A stretch of 64,000 nucleotides of DNA from Gracilaria gracilis (GCA_030374805.1 JARGSG010000258.1:62001-126000), one strand, 5' to 3'; positions 52,935 through 63,459 are shown, counted from the stretch's first letter. The notes: generated from the sequence alone by a model not told the origin. Made by a program: numbers and translations.

Positions 52935-53451
52935 TTAGTTAAGATGCGAACAGCCTGGGCAGCAAGTGAACGAAACCGGCTTGAGAAACCCAAGAAATGA
53001 ACAGGCGCGACAACAAGTAGGAACCGGTATCCCAAAACCAGAATCGAAAAGAATGCGGCAGTAACTAATTTCAGAATCCTGTTCTGCCTTTACCCATGGT
53101 GGCTGAATCTGTGGAACTGAGACCTGCTCATCCCCCCCCAAGATCTTCACGAGCGACAGTGGCTCGATAAGTGGCAACGAAGTCACCATATTCGTTTAGT
53201 TCTGCCAGAAGAAAAAGCACTTCTCGATCAGCGTCATAGTTGAGGTTTGAACAGCCCACCGTCGTTGGTCGTTGTGTGAGACAGTCAATCTTTCCACAGG
53301 TTATAATATCTGATGCATCTGTAATCTCTGGATGGACTGGCTGAGTCGGCAACAAACGGTAAGATTCACGTAGAGAAGTAGAGGGAACTGCTTTGACGGC
53401 CACTATGAAGAAGACAAAGACAGCCGCAGGTCCAAAGATCTCGCTTTTCAT
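52935..53451 (-). pseudogene. Secreted CCxxC...CCxxC family protein, member 3, one-base shift
   Basis: The ATG at 53451 gives MKSEIFGPAAVFVFFIVAV, a signal peptide. The core follows (ITCGKIDCLTQRPTTVGC: C-x4-C-x9-C). The frame stops at 53128, just after a G8 run at 53132-53139 (plus strand C8). The adjacent frame continues with a Cys in ISYC and the ending CCRAC-x12-CCPGC at 52935. A single base difference in the homopolymer would join the two, so this may be an intact gene with a sequencing error. It is the shortest member, lacking repeats and the Gly linker. A TATAAAC box lies 120 bp upstream. Confidence 0.7.
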
Positions 53452-53570
53452 GTCAAGAAGGAGGCTGAGATACTGGCGTCGGAAGGGCAAACTTTTGATC
53501 TCCAGGGAAGTTCAGAGGCGGCTGGTGGGAATTGGAAGAGCTGTGACGGTCTCGGAAGGTTGCGTGCTCT

Positions 53571-53577
53571 GTTTATA
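53571..53577 (-). promoter_or_regulatory. TATA-like box of member 3
   Basis: TATAAAC on the minus strand, 120 bp upstream of the ATG at 53451. Confidence 0.5.
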
Positions 53578-53599
53578 GTAATCCTTCTCTGAGGGCAGG

Positions 53600-55770
53600 G
53601 TCGTTTCAAGTTAAGACAACGAAACTAATATCCATAAACATGTTTACTGACGGCGATCATGTAGAGAGGAGATACAACCTAGGTGTATCGGCACCATAAC
53701 CCTCGAGACCGAACGTGGGCAAATAAGCTAAACAGGATATATGTAAATGTATGAAATGGGGTTGCAAAGGTGTACTTCGCTATCATGGCTACCTTCAGAG
53801 TGCTGATGAGCTTCTTTTTTAAAAAAGAGCCGTATCTGCCTTTGAGTGTGCAACAATTCCGCCAGACGAGAATGTTTTAGAAGAAAACTTGCCGAACAAC
53901 TGAGTGGTTGTTATGTTTTCAACCTCAAGTTGTGCTCTGAAAGAAAGAATAACATGCCGCAAGGCGGCATGATCCAGAAGGCAAGTGTCGAAATCACTGC
54001 ATCAAAAAGCATTAATTCGTTCATGCACCACTGCGATACACAAGTTTCCAGCAGTGAGAAGGTTCAGCGTTTCTGGTCCTCTCGAACTGCAACCTTCTCA
54101 GAGATGTAAACTGAAAAGACTTGCTAGTGTGCCAACTCGTAACCGCAGGCAGATAAAGCTTTGTTAAACAAACTGCGATCTTAGCGTATGAACACAGTTG
54201 GTACAATGTTTGCGCTGTATTGTGTGCCATCAGCCAAACATTGACGAATCAACTAGATTGTTCGTGGGATAGGCATGTCCAGTTCTGATGACAAGCTGTT
54301 CTTAGGAGTTTACGGCATTTTTGGTCGCCATGATCCTTTTCACGCCGTTTTAGACAACTCTTTCTAACTTCAACAATTCCTGTCAGTTTCTAATCTCCTT
54401 GCTAACCAAACACTTTCTTCACTTCCTCCTCTTCATGTTTTTGGGTCTTGACAAACCTACACGTACGAGGAATTAACGAACGCGTCTCATAAAAGGACAT
54501 ACACTCCTCTCCATAAATAAACAGTTTCCAAAAGCATTCTGCATCGTTTTTTGCCGGTACTCAGAAACTAACTACCCAAACCTTGGCAAGTAGCCCCCTC
54601 ATGGATGATCATCTACACACCACGTCACAATTCAGCACCCACGAAGTGCTAAAATGAGTAGCAGGCTCCCCGACATCAAATCGATCATGTTTCGGAAAGG
54701 ATATTCTAGTCCTGAAACTTGAATCATTGTAGCTGCTGTCAACATCAAATCGATCATGTTTCGGAAAGGATATTCTAGTCCTGAAACTGGAATCATTGAT
54801 GTAATACTGTACATGGTACTGCTCATCCGCAAATGTGCTTCCACTTCCCTCTCCACGAAAGAAGTGAATGACTCCAACATGAAATGGGTGTTTACTCTTC
54901 AACAAGGCTCTGTTTCGATTGTTGGCGGTTTGGCTGGATGCGAAGGGATTTCATTCTACCTACCCGGGCCATACATAGAGAATAATGCTATGTTCATCAA
55001 GGAAAAGCCTAATATCCCGCGAAATAGTGCGTTGTTATGCTCTAAAGGAGACAACAAGGATTTCGTGGCATTCAATAGCAACCGTATACCACTTCAGCTT
55101 CAGTACTAATTTAACCTTATAGAGCTTTACTATATTTGCCATTATGACATATCGTGCATATATCCGTCCCCTTTCGAACACTCACCTGGTGAGCATTCGT
55201 TCTCGTGATATTTCATTGGATCTCGAGATGGTCGGGCTATCCATTGTCGTTCCGAACAGGTGACTCTAGCCAGCAGGTCCTCGATCACTGCACGTAGCCC
55301 GAACATAACGAGGCACGAGAATAGAGCAAAGAGGCTCCACGCTTTTCAGAACCACTTGTCGGACGGGTCCATCATCTCTCGGGTCGGTGTTGTGCAATAA
55401 GCTTTTCATTATTTCCTTCAAAGTTGCTGATAACTTTTGTCATTGGTGTTGTCAATGGGGGGAGGGGGGGAAAGAAGGCTCACAAAAACTTTCCTCAATT
55501 CCTTCCATTGTTGAACTCTGCATACAATTCTCGCAAGATGCACAACGTCCACAAGAATCTTCAGAGGAATTCACCCAAACCTTCATGTTGCTTTCAGCTG
55601 CAAACTGGTCTTTACGAGGTATTCCGGCGAAGAACAAGTATAGATGTGATCTCTCTCGTGTATCACATGTTCTAGAAGACTGAAAATCAGTTTTGAGCTA
55701 CAGCTGCAGCCTTCATCTGTTTACGTAGAATATTACTATCTTCACTTACTGCTATTAAATGATACAGCTC
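53600..55770. other. Intergenic stretch with a direct repeat
   Basis: Only the 57-bp duplication at 54673-54798 stands out. A plus frame at 54756-55109 has no recognisable domain. Confidence 0.4.
54673..54798 (+). repeat. 57-bp direct repeat, period 69 bp
   Basis: Units 54673-54729 and 54742-54798 differ by one base (T/G). In the plus frame the first unit has a TGA where the second has GGA. The 69-bp period keeps codon phase. Confidence 0.92.
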
Positions 55771-55824
55771 GTTCAATAGTTAATCATATGCTTGATACCC
55801 GCCACCCCGGCTGCCAAGTGTCGC

Positions 55825-56454
55825 TTAGCATCTCCTACCAAAACGAACAACACCTGAACAACAACGACGAGTTGACGGGTTGTAAGCGACGGTACCACAG
55901 CAGCGGTCATTGCGAGAAGCACGAACCACAACCCCATCACAGCATCTGTTGAAGGTTGGGCTATACGCTCTTGTGCCGCAGCACCGGTCATTGCTAGACG
56001 CACGAACCACAACCCCATCACAGCATCTGTTGAAGGTTGGGCTATACGCTCTTGTGCCGCAGCACCGGTCATTGCTAGACGCACGAACCACAACCCCATC
56101 ACAGCATCTGTTGAAGGTTGGGCTATACGCTCTTGTGCCGCAGCACCGGTCATTGCTAGAAGCACGAACCACAACCCCATCACAGCATCTGTTGAAGGTT
56201 GGGCTATACGCCCTCGTGCCGCAGCACCGGTCATTGCTAGAAGCACGAACCACAACACCATCACAGCATCTGTTGAAGGTTGGGCTATACGCTCTCGTGC
56301 CGCAGCACCGGTCATTTCGAAAAGCTCGGACAACAACCCCATTACAGCATTTGGAGGAGATTGAAGAGAAGCGGATTCCGTTGCATGTCTGACTCAGAGC
56401 GTTTTGTACGTAAAGGGCGAGTAGAATTAGAAGGAACGTTGGCAGCTTGTTCAT
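55825..56454 (-). CDS. Secreted galaxin-like di-cysteine repeat protein
   Basis: Taking the second Met (MNKLPTFLLILLALYVQNAL) as start gives a clean signal peptide; the frame is open back to 56502. The mature protein is a tandem array of 27-residue units of the form RCCG-T-R-A-Y-SPTFNR-CC-DGVVV. There are five near-identical units, one degenerate last unit and a partial first unit. The CCGxxxY...CCxG pattern is that of galaxin repeats, first known from the coral organic matrix and also found in other secreted animal proteins. The DNA units (81 bp) are almost identical, so the array is young or homogenised. An extracellular matrix role is inference. Repetition means the copy number in any assembly is uncertain. 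Confidence 0.85.
   Translation of the reverse strand: MNKLPTFLLILLALYVQNALSQTCNGIRFSSISSKCCNGVVVRAFRNDRCCGTRAYSPTFNRCCDGVVVRASSNDRCCGTRAYSPTFNRCCDGVVVRASSNDRCCGTRAYSPTFNRCCDGVVVRASSNDRCCGTRAYSPTFNRCCDGVVVRASSNDRCCGTRAYSPTFNRCCDGVVVRASRNDRCCGTVAYNPSTRRCCSGVVRFGRRC
55905..56330 (-). repeat. Coding minisatellite, 81-bp units
   Basis: Five units, each containing CATCACAGCATCTGTTGAAG on the plus strand, with only a few substitutions (such as CTCTTGTG/CTCTCGTG). Confidence 0.95.
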
Positions 56455-56772
56455 GGTGGGGAGGGAAAATGTGGTGTTGGAGAGCGGGATGAGTATTATC
56501 ACGGAGATGGTGTAGTGGAGGTTTTTTTTCTTGAAATGACTGCTGTAGCTGTGTCGTTTCGAAAGTTGTTGAGCAAGGCTCTGCTTTTAAGCTGAACAGG
56601 AGTTGATCGCGCTCCTATGCACACATTTGGCCAGTGTCTACCCTACACGCCACGGAGTTCATCGCCAGGACTTCACGCATCGTAGGCAGGTTGTTGATGG
56701 ATGATCAAGAGTGAATTGTAAATTGTGAAGCAATGTTGAAGTACTGTGGGCACATTTATGAAGACCGTTTCA

Positions 56773-57048
56773 TTATTCGAACGGATCACGCCAATGAAAA
56801 GGATAGCGTGTATTGGAACCCCCGATCGGGGGTAGGGTTTTCTTTCTCGTATCGTGTTGCAATTTGGCGCATTCATGTTGGGCATAAAGGGCTTGCGTGA
56901 ACCGTTTTCCTTGGATCTTTGCATGACTGCCTGTGATTTGCTCAACGCTCTTCCATCGAAACGCGGCCTTTCTACGCCTCAATTCAAGCGCTGTGACGGC
57001 AAACTGGCCGAACACGAGAAAATACGCTTTGAGGAGAATGATCTTCAT
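56773..57048 (-). CDS. Possible secreted 91-residue basic protein
   Basis: The ATG at 57048 begins MKIILLKAYFLVFGQFAVTA, a plausible signal peptide. The mature part is basic and has a single Cys (HECAK). The frame is open further upstream without clear coding character. No domain or TATA box is seen. Tentative. Confidence 0.3.
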   Translation of the reverse strand: MKIILLKAYFLVFGQFAVTALELRRRKAAFRWKSVEQITGSHAKIQGKRFTQALYAQHECAKLQHDTRKKTLPPIGGSNTRYPFHWRDPFE

Positions 57049-57279
57049 CACTGCATATTGAAGTTGAGCCTGTTGATCAACTAGATATGGGTTATCGTTA
57101 GTGGCAAGTGATGGAATTCTGGCTGTCGAAAGTGACGCGGGAGGGGTTCCACGAGTTGTTGTTTTGTTGAGAGAGTTGGGTTCCGCGAGCAACGAAAAGG
57201 AGAAACGGGCGCCAATGCCCTTGTGGTAGGTGAGCAGAAACGCTTGGGGAGAGCCAACTTGGTGGACGCGTGCCATTAT

Positions 57280-58029
57280 GGGGTGGTGAGGTGATGATGA
57301 CCATCACCTTCCCCACGTGATATCATGTGATGATCGCTTGCGCTTACACAGCTACGTGGACACGCCCGACACGCGCCACGTGTAGCCGCGATCTGCCCGT
57401 CTCGCCCCAGATGGTGGCGCCACAATTGCGCAATGCGGCCATTCGCCACGTCTGCGTCGCCATTGTCGCGCACGTGCACGGCTCTAGCCCGTGCTGAGTC
57501 AGCAGCACTGCTGACAACTCGCTCCGTTGATTGCCGCAATCGGTGCAGACGCAGTAACGGTTGCAGACTTGGAACACGTTGAAGATTCAAGGTAGAAAAC
57601 GGTTCAAACTACCACGTTACACTAGCAGAACAGATAGAGTTTGTCAGCGTCTTTCCTTGGTGTGGCGACACTGAGCATGGCCCTCGAAGAGTTGAAGATG
57701 ATACTCTCTTCTCTGAGCAACGCTTGGAGAATGAAAAGCCGTAACAGCACGTGCTGAAAGTAGGCCGGCCATACAGAATGCGCGTTGGATAGAGATACTA
57801 CTGTATGCAACAAGATACGGCTGAGAGCCAGTTCAGAGCCGCGAATAGGTTGAAACTCTGTTCTTGTGTCGCAACGGCAATAACAATGCCGCCAGGGCCC
57901 AACCCAAGTATGTAAAAGGGGGCAAAAGGGGGCAGAAGGGGGCTATCCATCTCTGCGACAGGACACGGTCGGCGAGAAACCGGAGGACGGCAATGGAGAA
58001 GAAGCAAAGGCGCCATATGAGGTCACAGC
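57280..58029. other. GC-rich intergenic region
   Basis: Overlapping short frames have no domain. A run of GGGGGCAAAAGGGGGCAGAA-type triplication occurs near 57917-57945. Confidence 0.4.
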
Positions 58030-58470
58030 ACGGCAAGCGGCGAGCCGAAGCAGTCGAGCCAATGCAGCTCGTAGAAGAGAAGGAAGACGATCGGCCCCTC
58101 GGCCGCACTGTGTGCCATCGTCGTCCTTCTGATAACTAACTTTATGCGTTAGAGCAGCGCGTCGCGAGGCGAACGCGAAACGCGGCGGTCCCTCTCGCCG
58201 AAACACGCTCTTGAAGGCCTGGTCAGGCCGCAGCCACGGCGCACACGTCGACGCGCTGTAATATTCAAAATAAAAGGAAACTTTGAACTACACAATTACA
58301 GTAATAATTCGTCGGCAGCCTCCGGTACAAACCACCGCTCCCGCCTTGCACACATTTGCGTCATTGCGCGTTGCATCGATCGTCGTGAAGAAGACGTCGT
58401 CGAGCAAGCAATGCTTTTGCGCGTTGATGTCTGCTTTCTGCTACAGCACGAAAAAAAAGATACCACGTCG
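58030..58470 (+). repeat. Copy of the R2 tail and following block
   Basis: Aligns with 20213-20420 and 20560-20690. The shared order of blocks suggests a longer ancestral element. Confidence 0.65.
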
Positions 58471-58529
58471 ATGAAAAGGAGCCAAGTCTTTACATCACAG
58501 AAGCACTGAAACTATCATGATCTTGGGAC

Positions 58530-59030
58530 CCATCTGGAGCCCCTTTGGCCTTACCATCACCTGTGAGTCGCGCATACAAATTGTGTGCGATGCCCCTCCT
58601 CCACCCCCAGAAAGGCCACACGTCATCCTACATCTTGAAAGCTCACTCGGACAGAAATAGTCATGGCAACAGCAAGAAGATCAGCCATCCGTTCCCTCAG
58701 GCTATCCATCATTCGATGCTTCTCCGTAAAAAAAAGTTACTACGCAGCACTGCTGCGGCAGCAGAAACTACAAACATATTTTTCTCTCCTAAAGCTTTAC
58801 AAGGCTTTATATACCCTGAGGGTTAATGTACGACGTACAACGAAGCCGTACCGGATTATATCCGATACGGCATCGTTGTACATCGACCTCCCTCTTTAAC
58901 CCAATCAGCTTCGACAGAACAGATGTGTTAGAGTAGATAGGGTCCAACCACTGGAAAGTTATTATACCGATGCATGACCCGAAATAAACGCAGTGAAGAA
59001 GTTTTCTTCCGATAGAAAACCTAGAACACC
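58530..59030 (+). repeat. Repeat family R5, copy 2 with hairpin
   Basis: Matches 21815-22060 in order. It contains an inverted repeat 58835-58855 / 58861-58881 (21-bp arms, two mismatches, loop TTATA), of which copy 1 keeps only the right arm. Confidence 0.7.
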
Positions 59031-59545
59031 CTTATTTGTTTTGTAGCCGCGGCAAGAAGAGCTATTGTGTTGGTGACGTCTAACAAAGAAGGGCTATTGC
59101 ACAGGATAAAAATTATCTACGGACTCAGGGCCATTAATGCAGGCTACAGTGGTCTATGGACGCAGGCTTACGGAGTACACTTGACCGGGCTGCTGTAGCC
59201 GTAAATCGATACCCCCAGGACTAAAAGTGGGACCTGCGGTTTCAGGGCTCGGCCGTGCTGGCGCATCAGGAGGCTAAAGTTAGTGAGGCGTATCTGGTCC
59301 GGCTGCTTGAAGCACAGTCACTGGCTTCCATCGGAATACTGTGGTACTTTTTACTTGTTGCAAAATTCTGCCGTAGGTGCAGTGGCCATGCCCACGCCGC
59401 CAACACCAGTAAGTGGGCTAACTTAGGTTTGGAATTAAAAGGGGAAAAGCAACGAGGAAACGCTTCTGAATTGGAGGTAGAGAAGAAGTAAGGACTCTCT
59501 CTCCCTCTTTTATATGAGTGCGCTAGCTTAATTACAATGTAGCAC

Positions 59546-59573
59546 AGAACGTTTCTCTTGAAAGAAACGTTCT
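59546..59573. repeat. 11-bp perfect hairpin
   Basis: AGAACGTTTCT, loop CTTGAA, AGAAACGTTCT. It lies in a region rich in short inverted pieces (GGGCTATTA...AGTAGCCC). Confidence 0.8.
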
Positions 59574-59752
59574 CTCACAAGAAAGGCAAACGAGGGCTAT
59601 TACCTTTCACGAGAGTGCAATAGTAGCCCGAGGGATTGTTATGTTCCCGAGGCTAGAACGTTAACACTCGAGAATGCAACACCTTACTATCCATCGGACA
59701 CAATTACACTATCGTGCCTGTTAATAATCCTTACATCAAGTCCTTCTCAAGC

Positions 59753-60070
59753 ATGACAAAATGGTTTGGACGGCGTCATCAGGAAATATCTGCTGAAGCA
59801 CCAATCTCACTTGCGTGGAGCTGCTCAACCACTCCTGCAACCCAACCACTGCCATCTGGTTTCAACGCGGTCGCATCCTCCACGCACGAATGCACCGACA
59901 CCGCAACAGGCCAAATTATTGATTTGCCAGACTGCTTGTGTGATATCGGCATAGGAGGTTGGTTCCAGACTCCCAGTCGTTTCGGACTGGTCGATTTCCT
60001 GCTATCACGTTTGGCTCAATATTTTCTACCTCTTGGTGTGCTGTACTCGCACAACATATCTTCGAACTGA
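59753..60070 (+). CDS. Possible 105-residue protein
   Basis: The first ATG in the frame starts MTKWFGRRHQEISAEAPISL. The middle contains four cysteines (CTDTATG, CLCDIG) and the end is hydrophobic (FLLSRLAQYFLPLGVLY). It faintly resembles the layout of the 24.2-kb protein (a short WF-containing start and a hydrophobic end), but no alignment is convincing. No promoter is evident. Confidence 0.3.
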   Translation: MTKWFGRRHQEISAEAPISLAWSCSTTPATQPLPSGFNAVASSTHECTDTATGQIIDLPDCLCDIGIGGWFQTPSRFGLVDFLLSRLAQYFLPLGVLYSHNISSN

Positions 60071-60263
60071 TTTGAAGAGATAAGTTTATGTCAGATTAAA
60101 GATAACCATTGATTAGTACACACTGTTAATGCTAACTACCATTGCTGGCCATAGAATGGAAATCAATAATACATAAAACGCGGACTCGAGAGGCAATTCT
60201 TCCTTCCAGGCCGTCATTCTCACGAGTTCAATCTGCTCCACTTCCCAGACTGGCTGTGCTCTC

Positions 60264-61739
60264 ATGATGATTTCGGTTGGTTTGGTCTCATTTTTGCTCA
60301 ACATCGCTGTTTTAGCGGTGGTCACAATTTCCAGCCATTTCACATCGAAAACGCTTCTCAATTTCGCTCATGCACATCTGGTAAGACGGCGAACAGCTCC
60401 AGTTATGTGTGAGGATGACGCGTGGCTACCTCGGCTGCCCATATCATTGTTCAAATATCGTCAACATCCAGGTCAGTTTATATTCAAGTTCACACTTCGC
60501 GACTGTTCTACACCTCCACGGGTTATATGCTTCGGATCTGACCGCAAAGATGTTAACCACTGCTACACAGGTATGATAGGTGCTTTGGTTTGCACCATTT
60601 TGCTGCTCGCTGGAGAGCTGGTGTCGGAGCTTGGGGTTTCATCTTCAGATATGTGTCGCTCAAAGTCAGAAGCAAGTGAGGTTATTACTTCCAGGGATCT
60701 ACTACGCAGGTACTCCACGATATTCCTTATTTCATGTGTGGTTTTGGAATCTACACAATTTCTAGAGGGAAATTTGACCAGTGTTCAATCTGGATTGCCG
60801 ATATCAGTGACACCATCGGTTTGTACAAAATGCGTACCGGAAGATAACCCATATCTTTTGAAGAATTGCTCCGTAACTGAATGGAAGAAATATGAAGCAG
60901 GGGAGCTGAGGGTGCGGTTTTGGCGTACTCGCGGTCTTTTCGACACCGTTTTAGATTTGTTCGAGGAAGTAGACGGACAAGATTCGTACTCCGGATACGG
61001 GGATGTGTTATCCAACAGGGGGTTTCTATCGTCATTCTTATTCAGTGCCGGTGCGAATGATCAGGATAACACGATACATTTTCTCGAGTACAACAATCAG
61101 GAACACGTTTCAGTTTTGAGAGGGACTGCGCAAGACGTAGCGCCATCCCCCACACCACTGGAGCTGACCCGGAGTGCTGTGCCAGTGTACAATATTTCGT
61201 GCCAAGAAAGCGTGATGAGTGACGATAATCTGGCGTACGTGGCGAGATACTTCAGAACTGTGCAATTGGAAAACTTCGTAAGTCCTTCGCCGTTTAATGA
61301 AAGCACCGAACGTTTCAACAAAATGTTCACGGAGGATTCTTTGTATCGGGCAGCATGGGCAGCAAAGTTGTTCACGGGTGAAGGGCGTTCTGGGCCTGTT
61401 TATATCTACACGCCGTGTGGCAGTTACGACTATCGGTTTATACTGCCGTTACTTAGCGCCGTCGTTGTATATGTTTTGTTGCACTTGATATCGCATGTGT
61501 CGCAGCGAAGAAGCGCCAAACATGGAGAACATTCAGCACAATATGGGCATTGGAACCTGCTAGCACAATTGGCTCAGAAGCGAGTAGCGCAAGAAGGACG
61601 AGGAGCGGCGCTGGCCATGAGCTACAACAGACTTTTTGACTATGTGGAGATTACTGAGGGAGAAGACAAAGAAAATGTAGTTTTGAAAACTAACAGTATA
61701 GATGTGAAGGCGGATTCTACAGTGCTGACCTTTCGTTGA
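60264..61739 (+). CDS. 491-residue multi-pass membrane protein with Cys-rich extracellular-type loop
   Basis: Starts MMISVGLVSFLLNIAVLAVV (first membrane segment or signal anchor). Further hydrophobic segments lie near residues 103-122 (GMIGALVCTILLLAGEL), 148-162 (YSTIFLISCVVLES) and 395-415 (YRFILPLLSAVVVYVLLHLI). Between the third and fourth is a loop of about 230 residues with several cysteines (CTKCVPEDN, KNCSVTEW) and N-glycosylation-type sites (NCS, NIS, NES). A charged cytoplasmic-type tail of about 75 residues follows. A short TACATAAAAC near 60168 could act as TATA. No family is recognised. A receptor or transport role cannot be argued from sequence alone. Confidence 0.7.
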   Translation: MMISVGLVSFLLNIAVLAVVTISSHFTSKTLLNFAHAHLVRRRTAPVMCEDDAWLPRLPISLFKYRQHPGQFIFKFTLRDCSTPPRVICFGSDRKDVNHCYTGMIGALVCTILLLAGELVSELGVSSSDMCRSKSEASEVITSRDLLRRYSTIFLISCVVLESTQFLEGNLTSVQSGLPISVTPSVCTKCVPEDNPYLLKNCSVTEWKKYEAGELRVRFWRTRGLFDTVLDLFEEVDGQDSYSGYGDVLSNRGFLSSFLFSAGANDQDNTIHFLEYNNQEHVSVLRGTAQDVAPSPTPLELTRSAVPVYNISCQESVMSDDNLAYVARYFRTVQLENFVSPSPFNESTERFNKMFTEDSLYRAAWAAKLFTGEGRSGPVYIYTPCGSYDYRFILPLLSAVVVYVLLHLISHVSQRRSAKHGEHSAQYGHWNLLAQLAQKRVAQEGRGAALAMSYNRLFDYVEITEGEDKENVVLKTNSIDVKADSTVLTFR

Positions 61740-62348
61740 TCAAAGCTGCTTAACTGTCCACACTTTCAAATAACAAGAAGGCCTTTCGCTCATCGCATAT
61801 CCAGTTTACAAGCCAGCCCTCGTTCGTTCGCAGTGCGAACGGCAGCCATTCTGCGGGCAGCGGCGGCCACGAGATGCGTGCGTTCGAGTACTTTTCAGCC
61901 AAATGTGCACGAGTGCTCAGTGTTCAATGACGCGCGTAAGATACCGCGCGTCTGTCAACAAACTCATCGCGCACGCGGCATACACAGCATCGAAAACCCA
62001 CGCACATAACGCAGCCCGTCGGCATGACATCGTCCTACGAAAGAACCTTCGGTACTTGCAACTTGCGCTTGAGGTGGCTTCTATCCTGGTGTCGATGAAT
62101 TGGTTGCCACGGTATGTAACTTGCCTCAACAAAGAGAGAGGGATATGATATCTCTATGTTCCAAGACCAGCCTTTTTGAATGTTTTATTTCTGCGTAAGT
62201 TCCGAGTGTCCAGGCGCTCTCTCTCAAAAATCTGTCTCCGAACAGTCAATGCGAACAAATAAGGTGGAGAGCCACTTGGCAACGGAGGTGTGATTCATGT
62301 GGTTATCGCTTCACTTCCGGTGGAATTCGGGGTTCCCCCTTGGTAAAC
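61740..62348. other. Intergenic, nothing recognised
   Basis: Frames on both strands around 61900-62150 are short and lack domains. Confidence 0.4.
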
Positions 62349-62394
62349 GGTTACTTTCCACAACGCTCCGTGCCTATGTACAGAAATACGTTCA

Positions 62395-62464
62395 CATGCC
62401 GGCTAGCAGGGCACGGAAGGGCAGATACCGATATCTGCCCTTAGGATCCCTGCTAGCCGGTATG
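62395..62464. repeat. Foldback at the start of repeat R7, copy 2
   Basis: CATGCCGGCTAGCAGGG pairs with CCTGCTAGCCGGTATG, with a stronger inner stem (GGGCAGATA/TATCTGCCC) than copy 1. Confidence 0.88.
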
Positions 62465-62786
62465 ACAAAGTAAATTAGTCGCGTTAGGGAGTCCGTCCGC
62501 ATTTCCCAAGGAAAACACTGATGGTCCTACTTTCAAAGTCTTTTTTTTCCTCTCTTTCGCCGAGTTGATGACTCAATTCATATCCTGTCCCCAAAATGGA
62601 TGCATATTCGTCGAATGAATTGGTCGCCACGAACCAGCAAACCACACGAAATCGTAGCCCATACAGCAAGGATTCCATTCAAATGAGAACCTCCAAGCTA
62701 GACGAAAGCGAGACGAAAGTACAGTAGTAGCCACTTCATCAATGATGGTTTATTCAGCCTTTCACAAAACGAACGGGACCGTTCGC

Positions 62787-62797
62787 TACCAACGGTA
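62787..62797 (-). promoter_or_regulatory. TACCGTTGGTA motif in repeat R7, copy 2
   Basis: Exact 11-mer 17 bp before the degenerate frame, as in copy 1. Confidence 0.35.
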
Positions 62798-62813
62798 CCC
62801 CATGGAGGTGTGA

Positions 62814-63459
62814 ATGGGTGGGTGCATGGCTGCTGGACGTGAGGGAACGAGAAGAAATGCTAAACGTCTTGACCCAATCCAGGCCACCACGGGAGGAGAT
62901 AGAGCCTCTTCGAAGAGCATTGGTACAAGGTTGTTTCGTGGTTTAGTGACGCCTGCTAAGTCTGCACCACCACTGGTCTCAGAGGCAGTGAAATGGGTTG
63001 AAGCGGTAAGGGCTTTGCGATGGAGCATTTAGGATGACTGCGAGATGGAGCTGGCAAAGCGCCAACAGAACGTAGTTCCACGTCAGCGTCGGAGCCACCT
63101 GCCGAGTGTGGCGTCTGGAAATATTGTATCGTGGAAGATTGAGGAGGAGGGATTGGAGGCTCTTTAGAGGGATCAACAGTTGAAGCTGAAGCAGTGTTCG
63201 AAAAAGAAGGGAATGTTCGACACTGTTTGGGAAGTTGGAGAGGCGGTGGAAAACGGTTTGGCGGTATTGGTGGAGCGTGGGTGGAGAGGAGTTAGAAGCC
63301 TGGAAGTCGTTTCTGTCGCTGTGGTCGCAAATTCTACGACGCGACTCGACTCGACTCGAAACTGTATGGCCATTCTTGATGGCAGTAACCTACGTCGTTC
63401 AGAGCATTTTGTCTCATGTCGTACGCTACATGTCTTGTGGTACAAGAGAATCAGAGTAG
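62814..63459 (+). pseudogene. Degenerate relative of the 24.2-kb protein (copy 2)
   Basis: Same product as copy 1, but with different lesions. The frame stays open through the point where copy 1 shifts, then has an in-frame TAG after LRWSI (copy 1 has Trp there) and a second TAG in EEEGLEAL (copy 1 has Gln). A 2-bp difference near 63288 changes frame. Independent lesions in the two copies mean each decayed after the duplication. Confidence 0.85.

Noticed and set aside
55910-56392. Repetitive plus-strand frame opposite the galaxin-like gene
   Set aside because: The 81-bp unit is a multiple of three, so every frame stays open; only the minus frame has a signal peptide and the CCG pattern.
56773-57276. 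167-residue version starting at 57276
   Set aside because: The upstream part has no coding character; only the shorter form with a signal peptide is kept as tentative.
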